Positions 1 through 7,208 are shown, counted from the first letter of the stretch. The stretch: DNA of 13,909 nucleotides from an uncultured Mycoplasmatota bacterium (GCA_900548725.1 URLV01000031.1:1-13909), one strand, 5' to 3'. The notes: generated by a model not told the origin, from the sequence alone. Numbers and translations are program-made.

Positions 1-40
1 AGTCGTTATTACCTCTATTTTATTTAAAATAACTATCATT

Positions 41-150
41 TTCCAGTTATAAAATGTAAAAAGGAATAGGACTAAAAGACTTTATTTATAAGACTTCATA
101 GGAAGTTTTCCATAACTCTCCACATACCAATTTATATTTGTTTTATTTTT
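41..150 (-). repeat. 110-bp intergenic repeat, copy A
   Basis: This stretch aligns without gaps to 717-826 (constant offset of 676 bases). I counted 77 identical positions of 110, about 70 percent. The shared blocks are AAATGTAAAAAG (52-63), GTTTTCCATAA (105-115), ATACCA (124-129) and TATTTGTTTTATTTT (135-149). The copy begins 12 bases after the stop codon of the HAD gene, in the same relative place as copy B after the GNAT gene. On the minus strand one frame reads a short peptide similar to one in copy B. Function is unknown; see findings. Confidence 0.75.
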
Positions 151-161
151 ACCTACTTTAT

Positions 162-665
162 TTACCTTTCTATCAACGAATCAACATCACTAGGCAATAA
201 TGCATTTATTCCTATCTTATCAAAGTTAATAATGTTTTCTTCAATATCATCTACAAATAATACTTCATTCAAATTACAATTGTTAACCTTGCTAATTATT
301 TTTGTTGCATCTATTTTTAATTGCTGATTTTTTGTTGAAATAACTTCTATATCATTTCCGTAATATTTATGAACAAAATATTCTTTTGCTCTCAAATGAA
401 ATGAAAATTTCATTCCAGATACACAATATATTTTAACATTGTTTTTTCTTAAAATATTAATTAGTTTAAGTATAGATTCTGACATATTACATGGTTCGAT
501 TATTTCATAAAATTTTTCAGGAACTAAATATGCATTCAAATAATAGTTTTGTAACTTTTCTTCAGATTCATTACGATGCTTTTGATAATCTTTATCTTTA
601 TGAATTGCAAGTGTATCATCAAAATCAAAAATTGCTACTTTAATATTGCTTAAATTAATTTTCAT
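162..665 (-). CDS. HAD-superfamily phosphatase-like protein
   Basis: A 167-residue cytoplasmic protein with the haloacid dehalogenase signature. Motif I is DFDDT at residues 14-18, giving the nucleophile Asp14 and acid/base Asp16. Motif II is probably Ser83 in the strand YCVSG, a lysine near 117 could be motif III, and motif IV is FVDD with Asp139 and Asp140. The small size and the all-alpha stretch between motifs I and II fit a HAD hydrolase with a small cap. Such proteins usually dephosphorylate small metabolites; the substrate here cannot be told. The start is preceded by GGAG at 9 bases spacing, and the next upstream ATG in this frame is closed by a stop, so the start is secure. It is followed by repeat copy A. 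Confidence 0.85.
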   Translation of the reverse strand: MKINLSNIKVAIFDFDDTLAIHKDKDYQKHRNESEEKLQNYYLNAYLVPEKFYEIIEPCNMSESILKLINILRKNNVKIYCVSGMKFSFHLRAKEYFVHKYYGNDIEVISTKNQQLKIDATKIISKVNNCNLNEVLFVDDIEENIINFDKIGINALLPSDVDSLIER

Positions 666-716
666 TTATTTCATCTCCTACATAATCTTCTGTTTCTTCT
701 AATAATTTTAATCATT

Positions 717-826
717 TTTTAGCTATTAAATGTAAAAAGAAAGGAAGAAAAATCCTTTTGTTTATAAAGACTTATGAGTAGTTTTCCATAAGTCGGTATA
801 TACCAGTTGATATTTGTTTTATTTTC
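717..826 (-). repeat. 110-bp intergenic repeat, copy B
   Basis: Partner of copy A at 41-150, ungapped and about 70 percent identical by hand count. It lies 25 bases beyond the stop of the GNAT gene. It contains a perfect 8-bp inverted repeat, GACTTATG at 769-776 with CATAAGTC at 787-794, and a 10-bp palindrome GGTATATACC (796-805). Copy A keeps the central GTTTTCCATAA but the 8-bp stem is only partly conserved there. The element extends into a terminator-like hairpin at 734-759. Confidence 0.75.
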
Positions 827-841
827 GTTATTTATCACCAT
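719..841 (-). CDS. possible 40-aa micro-ORF inside repeat B
   Basis: An ATG at 841, ten bases after the GNAT stop, opens a 40-codon frame ending in TAA at 719. Its middle reads NKTNINWYIPTYGKL; copy A in the same register reads NKTNINWYVESYGKL before stopping. Several differences between the copies are synonymous third-position changes or conservative swaps (V/I, S/T), which hints at past or present translation. Against it: no clear Shine-Dalgarno sequence precedes the ATG and copy A has no start codon in this frame. It may be a remnant of a longer gene or chance. I do not recognise the peptide. Confidence 0.2.
   Translation of the reverse strand: MVINNENKTNINWYIPTYGKLLISLYKQKDFSSFLFTFNS
734..759 (-). 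terminator. probable intrinsic terminator after the GNAT gene
   Basis: Read on the minus strand, AAAGGA and TCCTTT form a 6-bp stem (plus coordinates 753-758 and 740-745) around a 7-base loop, followed by CTTTTT. The stem is A/U rich, so termination may be modest. It lies inside repeat copy B. Confidence 0.5.
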
Positions 842-850
842 ACAGCATTA

Positions 851-1447
851 TTAAAATTTCTTTTCATATATAAATGCTTGCTCCGTTGTAATATTACCTA
901 AATATTCTTTATTTTCTACAATTGTTTCGTATACCCTTCTACATCCCAATTTTTCATAAAATTGCCAGCTACATGATTCATCTGTCAATATTTGAAGGTT
1001 TTTCATGCCATCTTTTTTAGCCAAATCAAATACTTGTAATAATAATTTTTTCCCAATATCTTTGCCTCTATATGATTTATCTAAAATTAATATTGATACT
1101 TCACCATCAAAATGATTTTTCATATCACTTGGTAAATAATCATAATTATTTTCATAATTTTTTAAGGCAGCTAAATCTTTTATTTTTTTACTTTTATATA
1201 ATCGTTTTTTTATAAAACCATAAAGTTTCTTTTTTAGAATATGCTTTTTTGAGTTTGCTTTTGAATAACCAGCAAAACCGATTAATTTGCCGTTTTGCCT
1301 ATAATAAACTAATTGTTCAGTTTCTTCTAAAATTTGCATTAAATAAATCCAAGCACATATATTACCACTTGCTCCACTTTCTTTTTTACCTAAATTCCAT
1401 TCTGATCCCAAAAGTTTAACTGCGTATTTCATATCCTTATATCTCAT
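851..1447 (-). CDS. GNAT-family N-acetyltransferase
   Basis: A 198-residue cytoplasmic protein with a GCN5-type fold. The acetyl-CoA pyrophosphate loop is visible as YRGKDIGKKLL at 126-136 following the strand VSILILD (117-123), and the later FYEKLGC (163-169) is the typical motif B end of the fold. The family transfers an acetyl group from acetyl-CoA to an amine on a small molecule, antibiotic or protein; the acceptor cannot be predicted. A lysine-rich stretch (68-92, many Lys) before the core is unusual and may be an inserted helix. GGGGAG lies 6 bases before the ATG, supporting this start. It is a single gene, followed by repeat copy B with a hairpin. Confidence 0.85.
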   Translation of the reverse strand: MRYKDMKYAVKLLGSEWNLGKKESGASGNICAWIYLMQILEETEQLVYYRQNGKLIGFAGYSKANSKKHILKKKLYGFIKKRLYKSKKIKDLAALKNYENNYDYLPSDMKNHFDGEVSILILDKSYRGKDIGKKLLLQVFDLAKKDGMKNLQILTDESCSWQFYEKLGCRRVYETIVENKEYLGNITTEQAFIYEKKF

Positions 1448-1512
1448 TCATAGCTCCCCTTACATAATTATTTTATTATCGTTCATTAATTTCTTATTTC
1501 TTTGAACACTCA

Positions 1513-1529
1513 GCTGATGCTTGCTGATG
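1513..1529. repeat. GCTGATG direct repeat with 10-bp period
   Basis: GCTGATG occurs at 1513-1519 and again at 1523-1529, separated by three bases. The spacing of one helical turn places both copies on the same DNA face, as in some operators. It lies about 65-80 bases upstream of the GNAT start codon. It could equally be a short slip duplication; no regulator is encoded nearby. Confidence 0.35.
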
Positions 1530-1678
1530 ACAAAATTTTTGGATTATTTTAACTAATATTACTTTCATTTTCTAGCATTTTTGTTTTATTTAAAAAATTA
1601 TCAAAATTCAATTTATATAATCTGACATATTTAATTTTAAATTTATTGTATTTCTTATATATAAGTTATTTAAAACGA

Positions 1679-1742
1679 TAGCAGAAATTTTACAAGCATT
1701 ATATAATGTCATTAAGTCGTAAGAAAATGCTTAATTTTGCTA
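1679..1742. repeat. 64-bp imperfect inverted repeat
   Basis: The left arm reads TAGCA, AAATT, AAGCATT with small insertions between the blocks (1679-1700). The right arm (1726-1742) is the reverse complement of the same three blocks. Inside lies an 11-base palindrome TAATGTCATTA. An alternative stem ATTAAG/CTTAAT competes with the outer one. There is no clean T-run directly after it in either direction, so it is not an ordinary terminator. It could be an RNA structure, a mobile-element scar or a protein site. Confidence 0.5.
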
Positions 1743-1753
1743 CCGAATCCAAT

Positions 1754-1771
1754 AATCATAACATTATGATT
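1754..1771. repeat. 18-bp palindrome over the peptidase stop codon
   Basis: AATCATAA, CA, TTATGATT is a perfect 8-bp inverted repeat with a 2-base centre. The stop codon of the peptidase (1764-1766) is inside the right arm. No T-run follows on the minus strand, so it looks more like a protein-binding palindrome or a 3'-end stabilising hairpin than a terminator. Confidence 0.5.
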
Positions 1772-2456
1772 TTCTACTCGTAATTTTGCATACTCTACTT
1801 TCTTCTTTATATCTTTCATTATAATAATTAATTGAGTTAATTAGCAAGTCTCTTTTTATAGCTTCAATTTGTCCTTTGTTTCTTAATAAAACTATGAAAT
1901 TTTCTTTACCTAATGTATCAATCAAGTAACAAACCATCAAATACGCATAATCGTAACTATCATAATCATGCATACCAAATTCATTCTCTATTTCTATTTG
2001 ATTTGGTAAAGAGCTATTATTTATATAATTTTCAAGCAACCATTTAATGCCTTTTGAATATGTTCCATCCAAATATTTAGCAATGCCTTCACAAAGCCAC
2101 TCTGGCAAAATTCCAAATAAATTATACTGTATAGCATGTACTAGTTCATGAAATATTACATTTTTATATGATTCTTTAGACCACTCATTTTGATTAGGAT
2201 TAGATTTTGGTTCAAAAAAATTCAATGAATTATCTTCATCTTTAAAGCAAGCACACATATAGTCGGGAAAATTTTTAAAGCCTCTATTTTTTAATCCATT
2301 AGTTAATTCTTCTATGCTATCATAAATATATATATTAAAAGGCAAATCGACTTCCTCACTACTAAAAAATGAGAATATATCTCCTTTTTTACTATTAATA
2401 ACACTATCTATGACTTGGCTATAATTTGAATTTTTATTTTGTACTATATATTTCAT
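1764..2456 (-). CDS. HExxH metallopeptidase, peptidase-MA-like
   Basis: A 230-residue protein with a gluzincin active site. HELVH at 103-107 supplies two zinc-binding histidines and the catalytic Glu104, and WLCEGIAKY at 120-128 supplies the likely third ligand Glu123, the arrangement of the peptidase MA clan. An aspartate-rich region and strands precede the site. No signal peptide or membrane segment is seen, so it is probably cytoplasmic or released in another way. The substrate is unknown. AGAGG is 7 bases before the ATG. The last residues (CKITSRKS) lie next to a palindrome and a repeated TAATTTTGC word (1733-1741 and 1781-1789), so the C-terminus may have been altered. Confidence 0.8.
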   Translation of the reverse strand: MKYIVQNKNSNYSQVIDSVINSKKGDIFSFFSSEEVDLPFNIYIYDSIEELTNGLKNRGFKNFPDYMCACFKDEDNSLNFFEPKSNPNQNEWSKESYKNVIFHELVHAIQYNLFGILPEWLCEGIAKYLDGTYSKGIKWLLENYINNSSLPNQIEIENEFGMHDYDSYDYAYLMVCYLIDTLGKENFIVLLRNKGQIEAIKRDLLINSINYYNERYKEESRVCKITSRKS

Positions 2457-2541
2457 AAACTTACCTCTTCTAAAACCTCTTTACAAAAAAAGATACTACT
2501 ATTACTAATCTAAAGCTAAAAAAATTATTAACTTAAATTTA

Positions 2542-3060
2542 CTATTTACTTTTTATATAATTTATTATTTTGGATATTAATGGTTTAAATATTAAATATA
2601 TTATGTATCCAATAATTCCGCCAATAACATTTGTAATTACGTCTGTTATATCTGATGATCTTGCACCATTTATTAATGGCTGTAATATCTCTATACTAAA
2701 GCTTAATATAAAAGTTGAGAAAATAATGTGTAACAAATTTATTCTTTCATTTTTTACTAATGGTAATAAAAAACCAAATGGAATTGTTATTACGATATTT
2801 AATACAATCTGCTTAATAAAATCTCCCCTATTATTTAAAACATCAACGAATGGTACCAAATTCATTCCAACATGAGGATGATTAAATATAAATGGTAATG
2901 ATGTTATTATTGGCATTAAAGTAAAATATAATACAAAAGATAAATATATGTACATTATCGTATTTATAAATAATATACATTTTCCACTTTTATACCACCT
3001 ATTATAAAATATGGAAATATATAATATAATTAAAATAGCAAAATCTATCATTATTTTCAT
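2542..3060 (-). CDS. VanZ-like membrane protein
   Basis: A 172-residue integral membrane protein with about five hydrophobic segments (near 4-20, 29-55, 84-102, 109-126 and 145-166). The VanZ family signature is complete: NLVPF at 67-71, PFG at 94-96, ExxQ at 124-127, and R134, D137, D140, N144, GG 147-148. VanZ of the Tn1546 glycopeptide cluster gives low-level teicoplanin resistance; chromosomal homologues are common and mostly uncharacterised. I start it at the ATG at 3060 because GGAGG sits 5 bases upstream (3066-3070); the longer frame from 3099 has no ribosome site and would add 13 unlikely residues. Its neighbours are a lipoprotein gene upstream, separated by a terminator, and the metallopeptidase downstream. 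Confidence 0.88.
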   Translation of the reverse strand: MKIMIDFAILIILYISIFYNRWYKSGKCILFINTIMYIYLSFVLYFTLMPIITSLPFIFNHPHVGMNLVPFVDVLNNRGDFIKQIVLNIVITIPFGFLLPLVKNERINLLHIIFSTFILSFSIEILQPLINGARSSDITDVITNVIGGIIGYIIYLIFKPLISKIINYIKSK

Positions 3061-3126
3061 AAATACCTCCATTTTAAGGCATAAAATTATCACTATCACA
3101 ATATATATTATTTTACACCAATTTTT

Positions 3127-3148
3127 TAAAAATCTTATTCTAAATAAG
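3127..3148 (-). terminator. intrinsic terminator after the lipoprotein gene
   Basis: On the minus strand CTTATT, TAG, AATAAG makes a perfect 6-bp stem with a 3-base loop (plus 3134-3148), followed by ATTTTT. A further palindrome CTTAATTAAG (3149-3158) sits between it and the stop codon. It separates the lipoprotein gene from the VanZ-like gene. Confidence 0.6.
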
Positions 3149-3159
3149 CTTAATTAAGT

Positions 3160-3795
3160 TCACTTTATTAATGATTTTGCGTATTCATCAAATTGATTAA
3201 AATTTGAGTTTCCATTCAAAAATTCTTTATAGTGACTTAAATAATCAATAGCAGATTCAAAATCATATTGAAAGTTTTTATTTATTTCACTGCACAATAA
3301 TGCTTCTATATAGCTTTTTAATCCATTACTAGCATTTGTTTCAATTAAATCTTTAATTGAATATTCGAATGTTTCTTTAGGATATCGTAATAGCTCATCA
3401 TATTCTTTTTGACTTGCTTTAACATAATCAAAAGGGTTTGACGATGCTTGTGGGCCACTATTAATTATTGTATTTATATTATTACTTACATCTAAATCAT
3501 TAAGTCGCCTAGCTTGTTCAAACTTTATATATTTTGAGTTCACTATATTCTTTTTAAACCATTCTTGTTGCTTTTTACTATTGTCAATAAGACCAACAAC
3601 TATAAGTCTATTTTCTTCATCAACATAATTATAGCTATAATTTTCATATTTTTGCGCTCCATTAGTTTGAAAGTAAGCTACTATTTTATTATTAATATCA
3701 TTTAAATCTTCAAGACTTGCTTCATCTTTAGCACAACCAAGCATTGGAAAAATTAAAATTCCACACAACATAATAGTTAATATTTTCTTTTTCAT
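3160..3795 (-). CDS. lipoprotein of unknown function
   Basis: A 211-residue exported protein. The N-terminus has a lysine patch, a hydrophobic core and the lipobox MLGC with the lipid-bearing Cys21, so it should be anchored to the outer face of the membrane after processing by Lgt and LspA. Residues about 30-95 (mixed alpha/beta, with DEENRLIVVGLID and SKYIKFEQ) look like a small domain that also occurs in other Firmicutes exported proteins; the rest is helical. No catalytic motif is seen. I choose the ATG at 3795 because GGAGG (3805-3809) is 9 bases away; the ATG at 3804 touches that GGAGG and is too close. It has its own promoter and terminator. Confidence 0.8.
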   Translation of the reverse strand: MKKKILTIMLCGILIFPMLGCAKDEASLEDLNDINNKIVAYFQTNGAQKYENYSYNYVDEENRLIVVGLIDNSKKQQEWFKKNIVNSKYIKFEQARRLNDLDVSNNINTIINSGPQASSNPFDYVKASQKEYDELLRYPKETFEYSIKDLIETNASNGLKSYIEALLCSEINKNFQYDFESAIDYLSHYKEFLNGNSNFNQFDEYAKSLIK

Positions 3796-3818
3796 AGTAA
3801 TCATCCTCCAAAATTAGT

Positions 3819-3847
3819 TTTATATACTAATAACTTTTTAATTTCAA
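3819..3847 (-). promoter_or_regulatory. sigma-A promoter of the lipoprotein gene
   Basis: On the minus strand TTGAAA (3847-3842) and TATAAA (3824-3819) are separated by exactly 17 bases, one of the best consensus matches in the window. Transcription would start near 3812, giving a leader of about 17 bases that holds only the GGAGG ribosome site. Confidence 0.65.
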
Positions 3848-3866
3848 GTTTATTTAATTATAACAC

Positions 3867-3899
3867 AAAAAAATGGATTTTTTAATGTCCATCTTTTTT
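3867..3899 (-). terminator. terminator of the exporter/RdgB operon
   Basis: ATGGA and TCCAT pair around a 10-base loop, extended on both sides by A-runs and T-runs to about 12 pairs with one G-U. It lies some 14 bases beyond the stop of the RdgB-like gene. The A/T symmetry would let it also work for plus-strand transcripts. Confidence 0.6.
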
Positions 3900-3912
3900 A
3901 TATGATTTAGCA

Positions 3913-4518
3913 CTATAAGTTAGATACTATAAATGAAACAACATCATCCTCATTAAATGCAATTTTTTCTAATTCCTCAGAATTTAATGTATCTGTAAAA
4001 TATTTATCAATATTTTTATATTTAGAAATTGTATTTAATGGATATCCGGGATTAATTTTATCAGAAGCAGTTTCTACCATATAAAAATTGTCTTTATACC
4101 AAGAGTATGTATTTTCTTCTCCCTTTTCATTTATTAAAGCTAATCCATAAACCCACTTACAATTAAGCTTGCCATTTATTCCATAATTCTTAACTAGATT
4201 AATATAATGCTCTATCATTTCTTCATCAGTCAAACTTTTACCATTAACTCTTCTTACAAATAATCCAGGTTGTAAATCTTCGGGAACATTTTCTAAATAC
4301 AAAGAATCATCCATACCTATAGTTGGCATTTTTGTTATCTTATAGCAAGCTCTTGCTTTAATTAATGCATTTTCTATTGCAGTTTTACCATCTTCGTTAA
4401 CATCTAATTTTATATCTAAATCTTTTAATGAAATCACTTTTATGTCGTAATTTAAAAGTCCCTTACTAAATCTTTTAGCTTTAGTAGGATTACCAGTTGC
4501 AAATACTATTTTTTTCAT
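3913..4518 (-). CDS. divergent Ham1/RdgB-type nucleotide pyrophosphatase
   Basis: A 201-residue cytoplasmic protein of the ITPase-like family, which hydrolyses non-canonical purine triphosphates (XTP, dITP) to monophosphates and so cleans the nucleotide pool. The N-terminal FATGNPTK (6-13) matches the family's TGNxxK substrate loop, NEDGKTAIENALIKA (41-55) matches its second motif, and MDDSLYLE (69-76) carries the acidic metal site. The C-terminal half departs from typical members: I see neither the FGYDP motif nor the SHR motif that contacts the base. The enzyme may have another specificity. It has no promoter of its own: it follows the 31-codon ORF by 20 bases and has AGGTGG before its ATG, so it is the last gene of the exporter operon. 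Confidence 0.75.
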   Translation of the reverse strand: MKKIVFATGNPTKAKRFSKGLLNYDIKVISLKDLDIKLDVNEDGKTAIENALIKARACYKITKMPTIGMDDSLYLENVPEDLQPGLFVRRVNGKSLTDEEMIEHYINLVKNYGINGKLNCKWVYGLALINEKGEENTYSWYKDNFYMVETASDKINPGYPLNTISKYKNIDKYFTDTLNSEELEKIAFNEDDVVSFIVSNL

Positions 4519-4538
4519 ATAACCACCTATTTCAAAAA

Positions 4539-4634
4539 TTAAAACTTTCCTTGTGAATCAGCTAATTTTTGTCTTTCTAAATAAAATTGTTCTGTTTCAA
4601 GTAATGTATGTCCTTCTCTTAAATAATTACTCAT
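4539..4634 (-). CDS. 31-aa micro-ORF, ATGA-coupled to the 45-aa ORF
   Basis: This frame opens with an ATG that overlaps the TGA of the 45-codon ORF (ATGA) and runs to TAA 20 bases before the RdgB-like gene. The product is hydrophilic and predicted helical, with MSNYLREGHTLLE at its start. It has no secretion signal, double-glycine leader or membrane segment. Only a weak GAAGAA precedes its start, so translation would depend on coupling. It may instead be the C-terminal part of a 75-residue protein split by a frameshift with the 45-codon ORF: the combined sequence reads as a continuous helical protein. I do not recognise it. Confidence 0.45.
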   Translation of the reverse strand: MSNYLREGHTLLETEQFYLERQKLADSQGKF

Positions 4635-4768
4635 GAAATTAATTCTTCATCACTTGACTCATACAAGAACTCTGGGTATTCATATCCCATTGCAAGTAGG
4701 AATTCTTTATATTGGCTAAACAAAGTATTCCCACTTAAAATTTCTTTTATTATTTCTTCTCTTGACAT
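4631..4768 (-). CDS. 45-aa micro-ORF downstream of the 809-aa exporter
   Basis: The ATG lies ten bases past the stop of the 809-residue exporter, with AGGAAG six bases before it, so this is a credible translated ORF despite its size. The product begins MSREEIIKEILSG, is acidic and looks helical, with an aromatic middle (QYKEFLLAMGYEYPEFLYE) and an acidic end. It has no signal peptide, so a cytoplasmic accessory or regulatory peptide of the exporter is more likely than an exported substrate; this is inference. Position in the operon, ribosome site and the ATGA overlap with the next ORF are the support. No known family is recognised. Confidence 0.6.
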   Translation of the reverse strand: MSREEIIKEILSGNTLFSQYKEFLLAMGYEYPEFLYESSDEELIS

Positions 4769-4778
4769 AATATTCTTC

Positions 4779-7208
4779 CTAATCTAAATCATGTCTAGCT
4801 AAAATACTAGCTGGTGTTTTTCTTATTACACTATGTACTGGTATTAGCCCTATTATTAAATTAAATAAATAAACAAAAACTATCGTAACTATTACTATTA
4901 ATGGATTAATTATAAACATTCCTTTTAAATATTTAATTTTAGACATTGCACTAAGTGAATATGCCATAAATAATATTCCAGGAAGAGATGCTAATGTTGT
5001 AATAGCAAATATTTCTCCATAAAACATTTTATATATGTCAAGTTTTTTAACTCCAATAGCCCTATATATTCCTATTTCTTTTATTCTTGATAAAAATGAT
5101 GATCTACTCATTAAATACATTTCTATTAAAGATATAATAATCATTATACTAGATACTATTAAAATATTTTTATTTTTACTAGCTAAAGATGCTTTATAGT
5201 TTGATTTGCTAAGAGTATAACTATCTTTTATATTTAAATTATTTTCTCTAAAACTTTCTATAGCTGATGTTTTATCTTTAGAGTAAAGCGTTATATTAGA
5301 GCTTTTATTTATTAAATTATATTTAATAGTATTATTGTTTACTAAATAAAAATCATAACCATTACTACTAAAATAATAACCTACAACGACAAGATTAACA
5401 TCATTTATTTTTGTTTGTATTTGTTTATTTAACTTCATTTCACCTTTATTATTTATGTTTACTATAACTTCATAATCACCTGTTGGATATCTTCCCTCTT
5501 TTAATTCTATAGAATCCAGATAAAGCTCATAGTCTAAAATTCCATTTGAAACTTCTTCTACCATATACTCATCTTTATTACCATAACTATTATCTATAAT
5601 ATTTATAAATAAGGTTTTATTAGCATATATAGAAGGGCTTTTCAAATCTGTTATACCAACTATTGTGAATTCTCCCATGTTTTTTATAGTAAGTTTTCTA
5701 TTTAACATTTTATCATAGCTTTCTATGCCAATCATTGTTAATATCTCATTATCATTTATTACCTTTTTTAGAACCATTTTATCTACTACTATTTCTTTTT
5801 CATTCTCTGGCATTCTTCCTAATATTAAGTCACTCTTTTTTATCAAGTCTATACTTGATAGTGAGCCAGATAAAATTACACTAGAGTTAATAGTCTGATA
5901 ATAATCATCCATTTTTAATTTAAATCCTATAATAGAATCACCAGGTATCATATAATCTACAAATTCATTTTTCTCTGATTCTAAGTATTCATTTACATTT
6001 AATTTTTTTTGTTGTATCATTAAATAATTTTTATTATATTTAACAAAATCCTCATCGTTATAAACAAATGTAGATATTAAATTTGACACAGCATACATAA
6101 TAAATGCTCCAGATACTAAAAAACCAATTAATAATATTTTCTTTAGTGATGTATAATCAAATACTTTTTTAAAACCATTTAATAGTAAAGTAATAGGATT
6201 AAATATTGATGAATATTTTTTTTCTATACTAGTATCAGCTACATCTTTAAAGTCAAACTCATACTTGTCGATATCTTCTTTTTCTATTTTTTTATAATGT
6301 CCGTCAATAAACTCTATACTTGATTGGTCATCAACTACTTCAACTTTATCTTCAGTATTACTTTTTATATAAACATTGCCATTTTTTATTACTATATCAA
6401 GATTAATCTTTTTATCTACATCTGAATATACATTTATGTTTATATTGTTTTCTTTCATTTCATTATTATTTTTAAAATCTTTTAAATAAAACGAATTATC
6501 CATTTTATAATCTAGGCTACTACTAGATGAGTTATCATAATCTTTAACAACTTTTCCATCACTTATTTCTATTATTCTAGAAGCATAAAATTTAGCTAAA
6601 TCTTGCTCGTGAGTTACTAATATAACTAGTCTTTCTTTTGAAATAGCCTTAATTATTTTCATGATTTCTAATGAATTTTTGCTATCTAAGTTACCCGTTG
6701 GTTCATCTGCTAAAATAATCTTAGGATCTTTAACAATAGCACGCGCTATTCCTACCCTTTGCCTTTCACCACCTGAAAGCATTCCAGCTGGTCTCCTTTT
6801 ATAGCGTAACATACCTACTTTATCAAGTACATATTCTACTCTTTTTTTTATTTCTTCTTTATCTTTTATACCAATGATTTTTAGTGTTAGTGCGACATTA
6901 TCATAAACGCTCATATTATCTATTAATTTATAATCCTGAAATATATAACCTATATTTATATTTCTTATTTTATCAACTTTATAGGAAAATTTACTAGTAA
7001 CACAATTTGAATCAATATGTATACTACCACTTTTTACTTTATCTAATCCACCTATAGTATTAAGTAAAGTAGTTTTTCCACAACCTGAAGGACCTAGTAA
7101 GGCAACTAAACCAGTATCACTTAATGTTAATGTTGTATTATTAATAGCGTGTACTTGATTTTTTCTACCTTTATTAAAATATTTATTAACTTTATTTAAA
7201 GTTATCAT
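4779..7208 (-). CDS. fused ABC ATPase-permease, MacB/Bce-like, 809 aa
   Basis: An ATP-binding domain and an FtsX-type permease in one chain. The ATPase has Walker A GPSGCGKT (39-46), Q-loop Gln91, signature LSGGERQ (144-150), Walker B IILADE (164-169) and H-loop His200. A linker of about 120 residues (223-345) follows, with short charged beta strands. Then come one membrane helix (about 358-380), an extracytoplasmic domain of some 300 residues and three C-terminal membrane helices, the MacB/LolCDE layout. Such transporters move lipoproteins, peptides or antibiotics from the membrane, or sense them, rather than pumping across it. The ATG is one base past the TAG of the 740-residue exporter, with GGAGG inside that gene's end, so the two are co-translated and probably form a heterodimer. 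The substrate is unknown. Confidence 0.9.
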   Translation of the reverse strand: MITLNKVNKYFNKGRKNQVHAINNTTLTLSDTGLVALLGPSGCGKTTLLNTIGGLDKVKSGSIHIDSNCVTSKFSYKVDKIRNINIGYIFQDYKLIDNMSVYDNVALTLKIIGIKDKEEIKKRVEYVLDKVGMLRYKRRPAGMLSGGERQRVGIARAIVKDPKIILADEPTGNLDSKNSLEIMKIIKAISKERLVILVTHEQDLAKFYASRIIEISDGKVVKDYDNSSSSSLDYKMDNSFYLKDFKNNNEMKENNININVYSDVDKKINLDIVIKNGNVYIKSNTEDKVEVVDDQSSIEFIDGHYKKIEKEDIDKYEFDFKDVADTSIEKKYSSIFNPITLLLNGFKKVFDYTSLKKILLIGFLVSGAFIMYAVSNLISTFVYNDEDFVKYNKNYLMIQQKKLNVNEYLESEKNEFVDYMIPGDSIIGFKLKMDDYYQTINSSVILSGSLSSIDLIKKSDLILGRMPENEKEIVVDKMVLKKVINDNEILTMIGIESYDKMLNRKLTIKNMGEFTIVGITDLKSPSIYANKTLFINIIDNSYGNKDEYMVEEVSNGILDYELYLDSIELKEGRYPTGDYEVIVNINNKGEMKLNKQIQTKINDVNLVVVGYYFSSNGYDFYLVNNNTIKYNLINKSSNITLYSKDKTSAIESFRENNLNIKDSYTLSKSNYKASLASKNKNILIVSSIMIIISLIEMYLMSRSSFLSRIKEIGIYRAIGVKKLDIYKMFYGEIFAITTLASLPGILFMAYSLSAMSKIKYLKGMFIINPLIVIVTIVFVYLFNLIIGLIPVHSVIRKTPASILARHDLD

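Larger units (their letters stand above)
1448..1763. other. 316-bp gap without a convincing gene
   Basis: No reading frame here has both a start and a ribosome site that I would call. Near the GNAT start there is a GGGGAG ribosome site and an A/T-rich stretch that may hold its promoter. A tandem GCTGATG pair with 10-bp period lies at 1513-1529. Nearer the peptidase end there is a long imperfect inverted repeat (1679-1742) and an 18-bp palindrome (1754-1771). The rest is featureless A/T-rich sequence. Confidence 0.6.

Noticed and set aside
41..826. Integron cassette array with attC sites
   Set aside because: Short unrelated genes followed by repeats fit the idea, but I find no paired RYYYAAC and GTTRRRY core sites and no integrase.
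1594..1720. A 34-codon frame on the minus strand in the gap (starting MTLYNACK)
   Set aside because: It has no ribosome site, overlaps the inverted repeat and looks like chance in A/T-rich sequence.
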